Below, piece after piece: positions 8,060 through 16,240 of a stretch of 64,000 bases of DNA. Under the pieces are notes generated by a model. That model made no database searches. It saw only the letters and a program-made list of their open reading frames with translations, and was not told where the DNA came from. Position 1 is the first letter of the stretch. Each line of letters opens with the position of its first letter. Origin of the DNA: Hyphomonas polymorpha PS728 (GTDB taxonomy: Bacteria; Pseudomonadota; Alphaproteobacteria; Caulobacterales; Hyphomonadaceae); NCBI RefSeq assembly GCF_000685315.1, contig NZ_ARYM01000003.1, forward strand, positions 62,001 through 126,000, in the 5' to 3' direction. A program made the position numbers and the translations under genes.

Positions 8060-9357
8060 TGCGCAGCATGAAACGTATACTGATGGCTGGAGTGTTGGCA
8101 GCGCTCTGCGCGCAGCCTGTGCTGGCCTGGACGCAGCGGTCCGCTGCGGCGGGGGCTGACCGGCTGGAACTGCGCCGGGGGAAATCGGCAGTGGTGGAGG
8201 CGGATGCGTCCTTTGCGACCATCGTGGTGGCCGATCCGGAAATTGCCGAGGCGATGCCGACTTCCAACCGCTCTTTCTTCGTGCGCGGCAAGCGGCCGGG
8301 CGGGACGACGGTACTGATCTATGATGAAGCGGGCGCGATTGCCGAACTGATCGAAGTTGAGGTGAAGCTTGGCCTGGACGAGCTGCGCGAGGATCTGCGC
8401 CGCCTTCTGCCGGGGGAGATCATTGATGTGTATGCGGTGCATGACGGCGTGTATCTCGACGGCAAGGTGACGACGGCAGCGGCCGCGGAAATGGCGCTGC
8501 AACTGGCCGAGCGGCATGTGCCGGGCGGGGTGGCGAATGGGCTGTCTGTGGGGCAGAGCCAGCAGGTGATGCTGGAGGTGCGCTTCCTGGAAGCGAGCCG
8601 CAATGCGGTGCGTGAAATCGGCTTTGGCAACACGATCAACGCCAATGATGTGGTGGTCGGCACGGAGAGCGGAACGGTTTCCGGCCTGCTGGAGAAGACG
8701 CTGGCGGTGTTCACCAATGTGGGCGGCGAGAATATTGATATCCGCCTGCGGGCACTGGAGGAAAAAGGCATTATCCGCACACTGGCGGAGCCGAACCTGG
8801 TGGCGCTGTCTGGCGATACGGCGAGCTTTCTGGCGGGGGGCGAGTTTCCAATCCCGGTGGCGAGCCGCGACAATGAAGTGACCGTTGAGTTCAAGAAGTT
8901 CGGCGTGAGCCTTGATTTCACACCGACTGTTCTGGGCGATGGTCTGGTGAACCTCCGTGTGCGGCCGGAAGTGTCGGCGCTGGATCGGGGAAATGGCATT
9001 CGCGCGTCCAACATCGATATTCCAGGCGTCTCCGTGCGCCGGGCGGATACGACGGTGGAACTGCATGACGGGCAGGCCTTTGCCATCGCGGGCCTGCTTC
9101 AGAACAATTACAGCAATGACGTGCGCCAGACGCCATGGGTGGGCAATGTGCCGGTGCTGGGGGCGCTGTTTTCTTCCAAACGGTATCAGCGCAACGAAAC
9201 CGAGCTTGTCATCATCGTGACGCCGCGCCTCGTTCAGCCTTTCTCGCATCCCGAGGCTGTATCCTCGCCGCTGGACGCTGTGGCCGAGCCGACAGAGGCG
9301 GAGTTCTTCCTGCTGGGGCAGACTACCGCAAGTCCCACCGTATTTTCAGGGAACTGA
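8059..9357 (+). CDS. cpaC: Flp/Tad pilus outer membrane secretin CpaC (RcpA)
   Basis: A secretin of 432 residues that forms the outer membrane pore for the Flp pilus. It has a signal peptide (MKRILMAGVLAALCAQPVLA) and an N-terminal pilus-secretin domain (LELRRGKSAVVEADASFATI through FFVRGKRPGGTTVLIYD). A BON-like segment (VYLDGKVTTAAAAEMALQLA) follows, then the secretin core with QVMLEVRFLEASRNAVREIG, LAEPNLVALSGDTASFLAGG, VPVLGALFSS and the closing LVIIVTPRLVQP. Length and domain order match the family. The next gene starts three bases after its stop codon. Confidence 0.92.
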   Translation: MRSMKRILMAGVLAALCAQPVLAWTQRSAAAGADRLELRRGKSAVVEADASFATIVVADPEIAEAMPTSNRSFFVRGKRPGGTTVLIYDEAGAIAELIEVEVKLGLDELREDLRRLLPGEIIDVYAVHDGVYLDGKVTTAAAAEMALQLAERHVPGGVANGLSVGQSQQVMLEVRFLEASRNAVREIGFGNTINANDVVVGTESGTVSGLLEKTLAVFTNVGGENIDIRLRALEEKGIIRTLAEPNLVALSGDTASFLAGGEFPIPVASRDNEVTVEFKKFGVSLDFTPTVLGDGLVNLRVRPEVSALDRGNGIRASNIDIPGVSVRRADTTVELHDGQAFAIAGLLQNNYSNDVRQTPWVGNVPVLGALFSSKRYQRNETELVIIVTPRLVQPFSHPEAVSSPLDAVAEPTEAEFFLLGQTTASPTVFSGN

Positions 9358-9359
9358 CC

Positions 9360-9623
9360 ATGATCAAAATCGTGCGACTTTCAATTCTTGGGGCTGTGTT
9401 TACTGTTGCAGCCTGTGCCTCCTATGAGCGGCAGGATCAGTATGTGCTGGGCGAGGCGACGCGGGCGAACATTGCGGCGCAGGCTGTGCGGGATGTGAAC
9501 CTGCCCAATTCTCGCCCTGTGGAGACGAGTTCCGGCGTGCGCGCGGCCAAGGCCGTCCAGGCGCTGAATGAGGGCAAGACGAAAAAGCTCGCCGATGCCG
9601 GCGGAACGGGGGGCGGGGAGTGA
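9360..9623 (+). CDS. Small lipoprotein in the CpaD position of the pilus operon
   Basis: An 87-residue lipoprotein: MIKIVRLSILGAVFTVAAC gives a clear lipobox (VAAC, Cys19). The rest contains YVLGEATRANIAAQAVRDVN and RAAKAVQALNEGK. The CpaD lipoprotein usually sits here between cpaC and cpaE but is about twice as long. This protein keeps only something like the C-terminal part of CpaD (a GxATRxNIAAQ-type segment), so it may be a shortened CpaD or an unrelated small pilotin. It is probably anchored in the outer membrane and may help localise CpaC (inference). Its stop overlaps the cpaE GTG start. Confidence 0.75.
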   Translation: MIKIVRLSILGAVFTVAACASYERQDQYVLGEATRANIAAQAVRDVNLPNSRPVETSSGVRAAKAVQALNEGKTKKLADAGGTGGGE

Positions 9624-10837
9624 CCCACGGAGCGATAGCAGCGCAGATGCCGAGCGCAGAGTGCGGGCGAGCGCCCCTACCGCCGCTGGCAGTTCTGGCG
9701 CGGGGAGACGTCGCCGCGTCGCTGGCGCCGATGTGTACGGAGCTGTTTGATGTTTCCGCGCTGACGCCGCCGGAGACGGTGTTGCGGCATGGCGGCGGGC
9801 TGATCCTGATTGAGCAGGGTATGCCGGGATGGGACCAGCTATTGCTGTTGTTGGCGGTGGAGCGGCCGGGCAGCGCCGTGATCGTGGTGTCTGATCAGCT
9901 GCCGGCGCATATGGTGCGGGCCCTGATGAAGATCGAGGCCTCCGACATTCTGCCCTCTTCTGCCGGCGCAGGCGATATAGCGGGCGCTTTCGAGCGTCTT
10001 TGTGAGACGCGGGTGGCCGAGCGGGAAAAGGCGCCGCCTCAGGCCTCTGTCTGCTGGGCATTTCGCGGCGCCGTGGGCGGGGCGGGCGTTTCCACTCTGG
10101 CGATTGAAAGCGCCTTTGCGCTGGCGCGGATTGTGGGGCCCGGCAAGGTATGCCTGGTTGATCTTAATCTCGCGGACGGGATGACGGCATCCTTCCTCGA
10201 AGCAGTGCCGAAGCTGGATCTCAAGGCGCTGTCTGCTGCGCCCGAGCGGCTGGACGCGCGGCTGATGGCCGCCTGGTGCTGGCAGCATGAGGATGGCGTG
10301 TCGATCATTGCTTCGCCGCGTGATCCCGATGCTGACGCGCTGGCAACCGAAGCCGCCATCCTGCGCCTTCTGGATGTGGCGTGCAGCAGCTTTGAATATG
10401 TGCTGCTTGATATGCCGCGCCACATGATGCCCTGGACGAAGCCCGTTCTGGCGGCAGTGGATCAGGCTATTGTGGTCAGTGAGCTGACAGTGCCGAGCCT
10501 GCATGCGGCGGCGGATATGTGCCGGGATATTGACGCGTTGCGCAAGGATGGCAGCAAGGCGCGGCTTGTGCTGAACCGCATGTTCCCGAAGAAGAATTTC
10601 CGGGCAGGATTTCCGGTGGAGAAGGCCGAGAAGTCCATCGAGCGGAAGATTGATGTGACCATTACTTCTGATTGGGACGCAGCGCGCACCGCCGTGAACC
10701 TCGGCAAGCCGATTGCCGACGTGAAGCCGAAAAGTCCGCTGGTGGCCGATGTGGTGGGGCTGGTGCGCAAGCTGGCGCCGGAGGAGGCGCTCGCCACGCT
10801 GGCGGCAAACCATAAAGCCAAGAGGGCGAAGCGATGA
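9620..10837 (+). CDS. cpaE: Pilus assembly protein CpaE, MinD/ParA-like, with a degenerate P-loop
   Basis: A protein of 405 residues starting with GTG in a GTGA overlap. The N-terminal 130 residues resemble the receiver-like domain of CpaE (SAVIVVSDQLPAHMVRALMKIEASDILP). The rest is a MinD/ParA-type ATPase domain: P-loop region FRGAVGGAGVSTLAIESAFA (residues 148-167), VCLVDLNLADGMT and YVLLDMPRHMMPWTKPVL. The deviant Walker A lysine of this family is replaced by Val152, and the other possible P-loop lysine position is Val157, so nucleotide binding is doubtful. By family it localises the pilus machine at the pole. It overlaps cpaF by 4 bases. Confidence 0.85.
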   Translation: MTHGAIAAQMPSAECGRAPLPPLAVLARGDVAASLAPMCTELFDVSALTPPETVLRHGGGLILIEQGMPGWDQLLLLLAVERPGSAVIVVSDQLPAHMVRALMKIEASDILPSSAGAGDIAGAFERLCETRVAEREKAPPQASVCWAFRGAVGGAGVSTLAIESAFALARIVGPGKVCLVDLNLADGMTASFLEAVPKLDLKALSAAPERLDARLMAAWCWQHEDGVSIIASPRDPDADALATEAAILRLLDVACSSFEYVLLDMPRHMMPWTKPVLAAVDQAIVVSELTVPSLHAAADMCRDIDALRKDGSKARLVLNRMFPKKNFRAGFPVEKAEKSIERKIDVTITSDWDAARTAVNLGKPIADVKPKSPLVADVVGLVRKLAPEEALATLAANHKAKRAKR

Positions 10838-12210
10838 GCCGGTTTGGATTTACCAGCGCGGCGCCCAAGCTGCCGGAATCAGCGCCCGTGGCCGTTGCCC
10901 CCGTATCGCCCGCGCAGCGCGGTAAGCCGGAGCAGGCTGCGTTTGACCTTCTGGACGCAAAGCTGCGCGTGCATGCGAAGCTGATCGACGAGCTTGATCT
11001 TTCCGCGCTCGACAAGCTGGACGACGAAACGATGCGCCGCCGCGTGCGTGGCATCATCAGCGAGATCATCCGCAAGGAAGAGATGGCGCTGTCTGCGGCC
11101 GAGGAGGCGTCTTTCGCCGATGCCGTGATGGACGAGATGACAGGGCTTGGCCCGATTGAACCTCTGCTCAAGGACGATTCCATTGCGGACATCCTGATCA
11201 ATGGCTGCAATCAGGTATATGTCGAGCGGCGCGGCAAGCTGCAGCTGGCGCCGGTGCGGTTTGCGGACAATGATCACCTGCTGCGGATCGTTCAGCGGAT
11301 CGTGGCCGCCGTGGGGCGGCGCGTGGATGAGAGCCAGCCGCTGGTGGATGCGCGCCTGCTGGACGGAAGCCGGGTGAACGCCGCTGTGGCGCCGATTGCC
11401 ATTGATGGACCGCTCGTCTCTATCCGGAAGTTTTCAAAGTCTCCCCTGACGATGGACAAGCTGGTGGATTTTGGCGCAATTCCAAAGCCGGTGGCGGAGT
11501 TCATTCTGGGCGCTGTGAAATGTCGGGCGTCCACGGTCATCTCCGGCGGCACGGGCTCTGGCAAGACAACGCTGCTCAATGCGCTGTCTTCTGCCATCAG
11601 CCCCGACGAGCGCCTGATTACCATTGAGGACGCCGCCGAACTGCAGCTGCAGCAGCCGCATGTGGCGCGGATGGAAACACGCCCGCCGAATATCGAAGGC
11701 AAGGGCGAGATACGCCAGCGGGAGCTGGTGAAGAACGCCCTGCGGATGCGGCCGGACCGGGTGATCCTCGGCGAGGTGCGCTCGGAAGAAGCGTTCGACA
11801 TGCTGCAGGCGATGAACACCGGCCATGAAGGCTCGATGGCAACGATCCACGCCAACAATCCGCGCGACGCGATCACTCGCCTGGAGCAGATGGTGATGAT
11901 GGGCGGCATGAAGATTTCCGAAGAGGCCATCCGTGGACAGATAGCCTCGGCGGTGAACTTCATTGTTCAGGCAACACGGCTGTCGGATGGTTCGCGCAAG
12001 GTGATCTCGATTGCCGAGATTACCGGTATGGAAGGTTCTGTTGTGCAGTTACAGGAAATCTTCAAATTCGAGCGCACCGGCACCTCGCCAGAAGGCAAGG
12101 TGCTCGGTCATTTCGCTGCCACGGGCCTGCGTCCCAAATTCATGGATGAGATGGAGCGCAAGGGCGTGTTCATGCCTGCGGGCCTGTTTGATCCCTCAAG
12201 CAAGTTCTGA
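10834..12210 (+). CDS. cpaF: Flp/Tad pilus assembly ATPase CpaF (TadA)
   Basis: A secretion ATPase of 458 residues that powers pilus extension and, in Tad systems, retraction. An N-terminal helical region precedes DDSIADILINGCNQVYVERRG. Walker A GGTGSGKTT is near residues 238-246. The Asp box (TIEDAAELQLQQPHVARMET), Walker B (RPDRVILGEVRSEEAFDMLQ) and His box (GHEGSMATIHANNPRDAI) all look intact. Length and order match CpaF/TadA. Because CpaE here looks nucleotide-dead, this is probably the only active ATPase of the operon. Confidence 0.95.
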   Translation: MSRFGFTSAAPKLPESAPVAVAPVSPAQRGKPEQAAFDLLDAKLRVHAKLIDELDLSALDKLDDETMRRRVRGIISEIIRKEEMALSAAEEASFADAVMDEMTGLGPIEPLLKDDSIADILINGCNQVYVERRGKLQLAPVRFADNDHLLRIVQRIVAAVGRRVDESQPLVDARLLDGSRVNAAVAPIAIDGPLVSIRKFSKSPLTMDKLVDFGAIPKPVAEFILGAVKCRASTVISGGTGSGKTTLLNALSSAISPDERLITIEDAAELQLQQPHVARMETRPPNIEGKGEIRQRELVKNALRMRPDRVILGEVRSEEAFDMLQAMNTGHEGSMATIHANNPRDAITRLEQMVMMGGMKISEEAIRGQIASAVNFIVQATRLSDGSRKVISIAEITGMEGSVVQLQEIFKFERTGTSPEGKVLGHFAATGLRPKFMDEMERKGVFMPAGLFDPSSKF

Positions 12211-12223
12211 AGGGGCCCCGCCC

Positions 12224-13207
12224 GTGTTTTCCCTGCCGGATATTGCAAATCTCGACACGCGGCTGGTGATCCCGGCGATCATGGCGGTGGGCGCGCTGGT
12301 GCTGGCGGCGCAATCCGTGCTGAGCCTCATTTCGGATGTGCGTACACAGCAGATTGTGAACCGCCGCCTGCAGTTCAAGGAGCGTTTCGCTACGCACAAT
12401 GAAGCGATGGTGGAGCTGCGCAAGAGCCGGGGTCTGGACCGCGACGGCAATCTCACCATGTCGCTGCATTGGTTGAACCGGCTGATCGTGCGCTCTGGCC
12501 TGAAATTCCAGCCGGCGCGCTGGGCGGGCATGTCGCTGGCGGGCGCGGTGGCGTCCGGTGTGGCGGCGTTCATCTATCTTGGCGGCCTGGTGGCGGCCAT
12601 TCCCGTTTTCCTGGTTGTTCTGATCGGCGCGCCGATTGTGGTTATACGGCACATTGCCGGCGCGCGGGCGAAGAAGCTGGCGACGCAATTGCCGGATGCG
12701 CTGCAGATTGTCTGCCGCAGTCTGGAGGCAGGCCACCCGGTCGCCACCGCCGTGAGCCTGGTGGCGCGGGAGATGCCAGACCCGATCGGTACCGAATTCG
12801 GCATGACAGCCGATGAGGTGTCTTACGGTATGTCGCTGACCAATGCCGTGCAGCGCATGGCCGAGCGGGCGGGGGATCCGGATGTGGAGCTGTTTGCCGC
12901 AACGGTTCGCCTGCAGGAGAAGACCGGTGGCAATCTGACAGAGTTGCTGAAATCGAACACCAATACCATCCGTGAGCGGCAGACCATGCGTCTCAAAGTG
13001 CGCGCGGCTTCTTCCGAAGGGCGGGTTTCGGCAATGATCCTTACCTCTGCGCCGTTCATCGTGATGGCGGCGATCCATATGCTGCGCCCGGAATTCTATG
13101 GCAGCGTCATCCACGAACCGATGATCCAGTACAGCTTTGCGGGGCTGCTGGTGTGGATGGGCATTGGCAATCTGGTGATGAACCGCATGATCAATTTCAA
13201 GATGTAG
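12224..13207 (+). CDS. tadB: Tad pilus inner membrane platform protein TadB (CpaG)
   Basis: A protein of 327 residues with a type II secretion F (T2SSF) domain. The GTG at 12224, just after the cpaF stop, is chosen because the reading frame further upstream lies inside cpaF. An N-terminal membrane segment (RLVIPAIMAVGALVLAAQSVL) is followed by a helical pair near residues 105-140, then the T2SSF core (QLPDALQIVCRSLEAGHPVATAVSLVAREM, LFAATVRLQEKTGGNLTELL, RVSAMILTSAPFIVMAAI). It should pair with TadC to form the platform driven by CpaF. Confidence 0.88.
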   Translation: MFSLPDIANLDTRLVIPAIMAVGALVLAAQSVLSLISDVRTQQIVNRRLQFKERFATHNEAMVELRKSRGLDRDGNLTMSLHWLNRLIVRSGLKFQPARWAGMSLAGAVASGVAAFIYLGGLVAAIPVFLVVLIGAPIVVIRHIAGARAKKLATQLPDALQIVCRSLEAGHPVATAVSLVAREMPDPIGTEFGMTADEVSYGMSLTNAVQRMAERAGDPDVELFAATVRLQEKTGGNLTELLKSNTNTIRERQTMRLKVRAASSEGRVSAMILTSAPFIVMAAIHMLRPEFYGSVIHEPMIQYSFAGLLVWMGIGNLVMNRMINFKM

Positions 13208-13215
13208 GGAGACGG

Positions 13216-14151
13216 ATGATGTCTGCGCTGCTCACGTCTGGTCCGGTGGTTCCCGTGGTTCTGGGATTGCTGGCATTGGTGTTAGCCCTGCCGGGGCTGA
13301 TCTCCTTCGTGCGCAGCCGTCAGGATGCCGGGGATATCGAGCGGCGGCTGACCCAGCGGCCGGGAGCCGCTCCCGTTGAAGCCAAGCGGGGCGAGAACCG
13401 GCTGGGCAAGGCGGTGATGGGCATTGCGGACAATGCGGCGCCTACGGACGGGGCGGAAGTCAGCGCAGCGCGCGCGAAGTTGAACCTGGCAGGCTTTACC
13501 GGGCCGAAGGCCGTGCCGCGATATTTCTTCGCGCGGTTTGTGTGTGTGGTAATCCCCCAGGTGGGCGTGTTCTTCGCCCTGCCTTATCTGCAGGATTTTC
13601 CGAAATACGCCCCGATCCTTGCCTCTATCACGCTGGTGCTGGCGGGGCTGGCGGCGCCGGGAAAGTTTCTGGACACGCGCATTTCCCAGCGCAGGCAGGC
13701 CTGCTCGGGCGGCTTTCCGGACATGATGGACCTGATGGTGGCCTGTGTGGAGGCGGGGCTCAGCCTGGACGCTGCCGTGCAGCGGGTGGGGGAGGAGCTG
13801 GAGCTGCGCCATCCGATCATTGCGGGGCATATGCGGACCCTGTCTCTGGAGCTGCGGGCGGGCAAATCGCGCAAGATGGCATGGCGCGCCTTTGCCGACC
13901 GGATGGGAATCGAAGAGGCCGGATCGCTGGCCACAATGCTGCGCCAGGCGGAGGAAATGGGCACGTCCCTGGGGCAAACCCTGCGTGTTTTCTCGGCAGA
14001 TATGCGCCAGCGGCGGATTTTGATGGCCGAAGAAAAAGCCATGGCGCTGCCCGCCAAGATGACGTTGCCTTTGATTTTATTTGTTTTTCCGGTTCTTCTG
14101 GGGGTGCTTATTCTGCCGGCGGTGGTGATGCTGACCAAGACGCTTGGCTGA
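13216..14151 (+). CDS. tadC: Tad pilus inner membrane platform protein TadC (CpaH)
   Basis: A protein of 311 residues, second T2SSF-domain partner. The ATG at 13216 follows GGGAGA and comes 9 bases after the tadB stop; a second ATG follows immediately. It has an N-terminal helix (PVVPVVLGLLALVLALPGLI), a central helix pair, and the core FPDMMDLMVACVEAGLSLDAAVQRVGEEL, GSLATMLRQAEEMGTSLGQTLRVFSADMR and a C-terminal helix. The operon seems to end here: the next gene, accA, is unrelated. No flp pilin, cpaA peptidase or tadD/E/F/G genes are in view, so they must lie elsewhere. Confidence 0.88.
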   Translation: MMSALLTSGPVVPVVLGLLALVLALPGLISFVRSRQDAGDIERRLTQRPGAAPVEAKRGENRLGKAVMGIADNAAPTDGAEVSAARAKLNLAGFTGPKAVPRYFFARFVCVVIPQVGVFFALPYLQDFPKYAPILASITLVLAGLAAPGKFLDTRISQRRQACSGGFPDMMDLMVACVEAGLSLDAAVQRVGEELELRHPIIAGHMRTLSLELRAGKSRKMAWRAFADRMGIEEAGSLATMLRQAEEMGTSLGQTLRVFSADMRQRRILMAEEKAMALPAKMTLPLILFVFPVLLGVLILPAVVMLTKTLG

Positions 14152-14195
14152 AAAGCCGCTAGGCGAAGCGGAATGGGGTTGCTAGTTAGGCGGCC

Positions 14196-15152
14196 ATGGC
14201 AACCTATCTTGAATTCGAAAAACCGATTGCGGAGCTTGACGCGAAAATCGCGGAGCTGGAGGCGCTGGCCGCCCGCAAGGATGGCCCTTCCATCAGCGAT
14301 GAGCTGGCGAAGCTGAAGACCAAGTCGGTCCGGCAGCTGAAACAAATATATTCGGAGCTGAACGCCTGGCGCATCACGCAGGTGGCGCGGCATCCGGACC
14401 GGCCGCACCTTTCCGATTTCATCACCACCGTCTTCGAGGATTTCGAGGAGCTGGCGGGTGACCGGGTGTATGGTAACGACGAAGCCATCATCGGTGGCAT
14501 CGCCCGCTTCAAGGGCCGCTCCGTCGTGCTGATGGGCCATGAAAAGGGCCGCACCACCGAGAAGCGCCTGAAGCACAATTTCGGCATGGCGCATCCTGAA
14601 GGCTACCGGAAGGCGGTGCGCCTCATGGATCTGGCGGAGAAGTTCAATCTGCCCGTGCTGTCCTTCCCGGATACGGCCGGAGCTTATCCCGGCAAGGGCG
14701 GGGAAGAGCGCGGCCAGGCCGAGGCAATCGCGCGGGGCACCCAGCGCGGCCTGTCGCTGGGCGTGCCATTCGTGACGCTGATCATCGGTGAGGGCATGTC
14801 GGGCGGGGCCATCGGCATCGCGGCGGCAAACCGCGTTCTGATGATGGAATATGCCATCTATTCAGTGATCTCGCCGGAAGGCTGCGCCTCAATCCTCTAC
14901 CGCGATGCGACCAAGGCGAAGGATGCGGCTGAGGCCATGGGCATCACGGCGCCGGAGCTGCTGAAGCACCGGATCGTCGATGGCATCGTCAAGGAGCCGG
15001 TCGGCGGGGCCCACCGTGACCCGCAACGTGCCATGGCGGCTGCAGCAAAGGCGATTGATGCCGCGCTTCAGGAGCTGGAGGGCATGACGCCGGCGGAGCT
15101 GAGGGCGCAGCGGCGGGAGCGGTTTTACGCCATCGGCCGCGAGGGCCTGTAA
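14196..15152 (+). CDS. accA: Acetyl-CoA carboxylase carboxyltransferase subunit alpha
   Basis: A protein of 318 residues, standard for AccA. It transfers the carboxyl group from carboxybiotin to acetyl-CoA, making malonyl-CoA for fatty acid synthesis, together with AccD (not in this window). Motifs seen include YLEFEKPIAELDAKIAELE at the N-terminus, VMGHEKGR, NFGMAHPEGYRKA, FPDTAGAYPGKGGEERGQAE, GEGMSGGAIGI and SPEGCASILYRD. The N-terminal helical zinc-free extension is typical of AccA. Confidence 0.96.
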   Translation: MATYLEFEKPIAELDAKIAELEALAARKDGPSISDELAKLKTKSVRQLKQIYSELNAWRITQVARHPDRPHLSDFITTVFEDFEELAGDRVYGNDEAIIGGIARFKGRSVVLMGHEKGRTTEKRLKHNFGMAHPEGYRKAVRLMDLAEKFNLPVLSFPDTAGAYPGKGGEERGQAEAIARGTQRGLSLGVPFVTLIIGEGMSGGAIGIAAANRVLMMEYAIYSVISPEGCASILYRDATKAKDAAEAMGITAPELLKHRIVDGIVKEPVGGAHRDPQRAMAAAAKAIDAALQELEGMTPAELRAQRRERFYAIGREGL

Positions 15153-15161
15153 GGGCCGCTG

Positions 15162-16115
15162 ATGGCCGAGAAGGACTGGATCCGCCGTTATTTCGCGCCG
15201 CTGGCAAAGGCGCCGGGCGCGGCGGGGCTGACCGACGATACTGCTGAACTTTCAAAGGGTTATGGGCCCCTGATCGCCACTGTCGATGCGATGGTGGAGG
15301 GCGTACACTTTTTTTCCGATGACCCGATCGAGACCGTTGCGCGCAAGCTGGTGCGCGTGAATGTGTCGGATATTCTGGGCTCTGGCGCGCGGCCAGGGGA
15401 GGCGCTGCTGACCTTGGGGTGGCCCCAGGCGGGGCGCGATCCCGGACAGATCCGGACATTTTCGGACAGTTTGGGAACAGAGCTGGACAGATGGGGCATC
15501 CTTCTGGCCGGGGGCGACACCGTTATCACGCCGGGCGGCCTGTTCCTGTCGCTGACCCTGACGGGCGAGTGCCTCGGCCCTGCGCCCGTGCGCCGGGGTG
15601 GGGGCAGGCCGGGGGATGAGGTCTGGGTGACCGGCGAGATCGGCGCGGCGCGGCGCGGCTATCTCTGGAAGACGGAAGGCCGGGACGAGGCGCGCTGGCT
15701 GAGCGCGCTGCAGGCACCTGACCTGCCACCCCTGGAGGCAGGAAATCTCATCGCCAGCCATGCCAGCGCGGCGATGGACGTTTCTGACGGGCTGCTGGGG
15801 GATCTGGCGAGCCTGGCGGCGGCGAGCGGGCTGGCGGCGCAAATCGAGCTTGAGCGGGTTCCGTTTGCCGGCAGGGCAACAAGCCTTGTGGAAATGTTGG
15901 ACCTTGCCTCCTGGGGCGATGACTATCAGCTGCTGTTCGCGGCAAGCCCGCAATCCTCTGGATTTATTGAAAATTCCGGTTTCAAGGTGACCCGGGTCGG
16001 GCGATTGACCGAAGGGGCGGGGCTGAGCGCCACGGTCTGTGGAAAACCTGTTAACTTACCGGAAACCCTCGCCTTCGAGCATGGCCGAGTCGGACAGCCT
16101 CCCGTTCGCTCCTGA
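15162..16115 (+). CDS. thiL: Thiamine-monophosphate kinase
   Basis: A protein of 317 residues that phosphorylates thiamine monophosphate to thiamine diphosphate. Family features seen: a GLTDDTAEL version of the metal-binding N-terminal motif, [30 protein letters not shown], the GGDT motif ([13 protein letters not shown]), [20 protein letters not shown] and [12 protein letters not shown]. The ATG lies 9 bases after accA. Bases 15444-15494 inside this gene match the 10-bp GGACA repeats found in intergenic DNA. They encode an in-frame stretch of ordinary length ([17 protein letters not shown]), so the enzyme looks intact. Confidence 0.93.
   Translation: MAEKDWIRRYFAPLAKAPGAAGLTDDTAELSKGYGPLIATVDAMVEGVHFFSDDPIETVARKLVRVNVSDILGSGARPGEALLTLGWPQAGRDPGQIRTFSDSLGTELDRWGILLAGGDTVITPGGLFLSLTLTGECLGPAPVRRGGGRPGDEVWVTGEIGAARRGYLWKTEGRDEARWLSALQAPDLPPLEAGNLIASHASAAMDVSDGLLGDLASLAAASGLAAQIELERVPFAGRATSLVEMLDLASWGDDYQLLFAASPQSSGFIENSGFKVTRVGRLTEGAGLSATVCGKPVNLPETLAFEHGRVGQPPVRS
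15444..15494 (+). repeat. GGACA decamer repeats embedded in the thiL coding sequence
   Basis: Units GGACAGATCC, GGACATTTTC and GGACAGTTTG follow each other with an exact 10-base period, then an 11-base unit beginning GGAACA, then GGACAGATGG. The pattern matches the intergenic arrays at 4570 and 56146. Ten is not a multiple of three, so the repeated DNA is read in different codon phases and repeated amino acids cannot explain it. Confidence 0.5.
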
Positions 16116-16240
16116 CGCGATGCATCTTGCGCGCGTCCGGCGCGGCTGGCAGGCAAGACAGTCTAAGAAGAAAAAGGAAACCGGACCGGGGTATAACCCG
16201 GCTGAGTTTCACTCTCGGGGAACGCAAGGAGGAAACCCTA

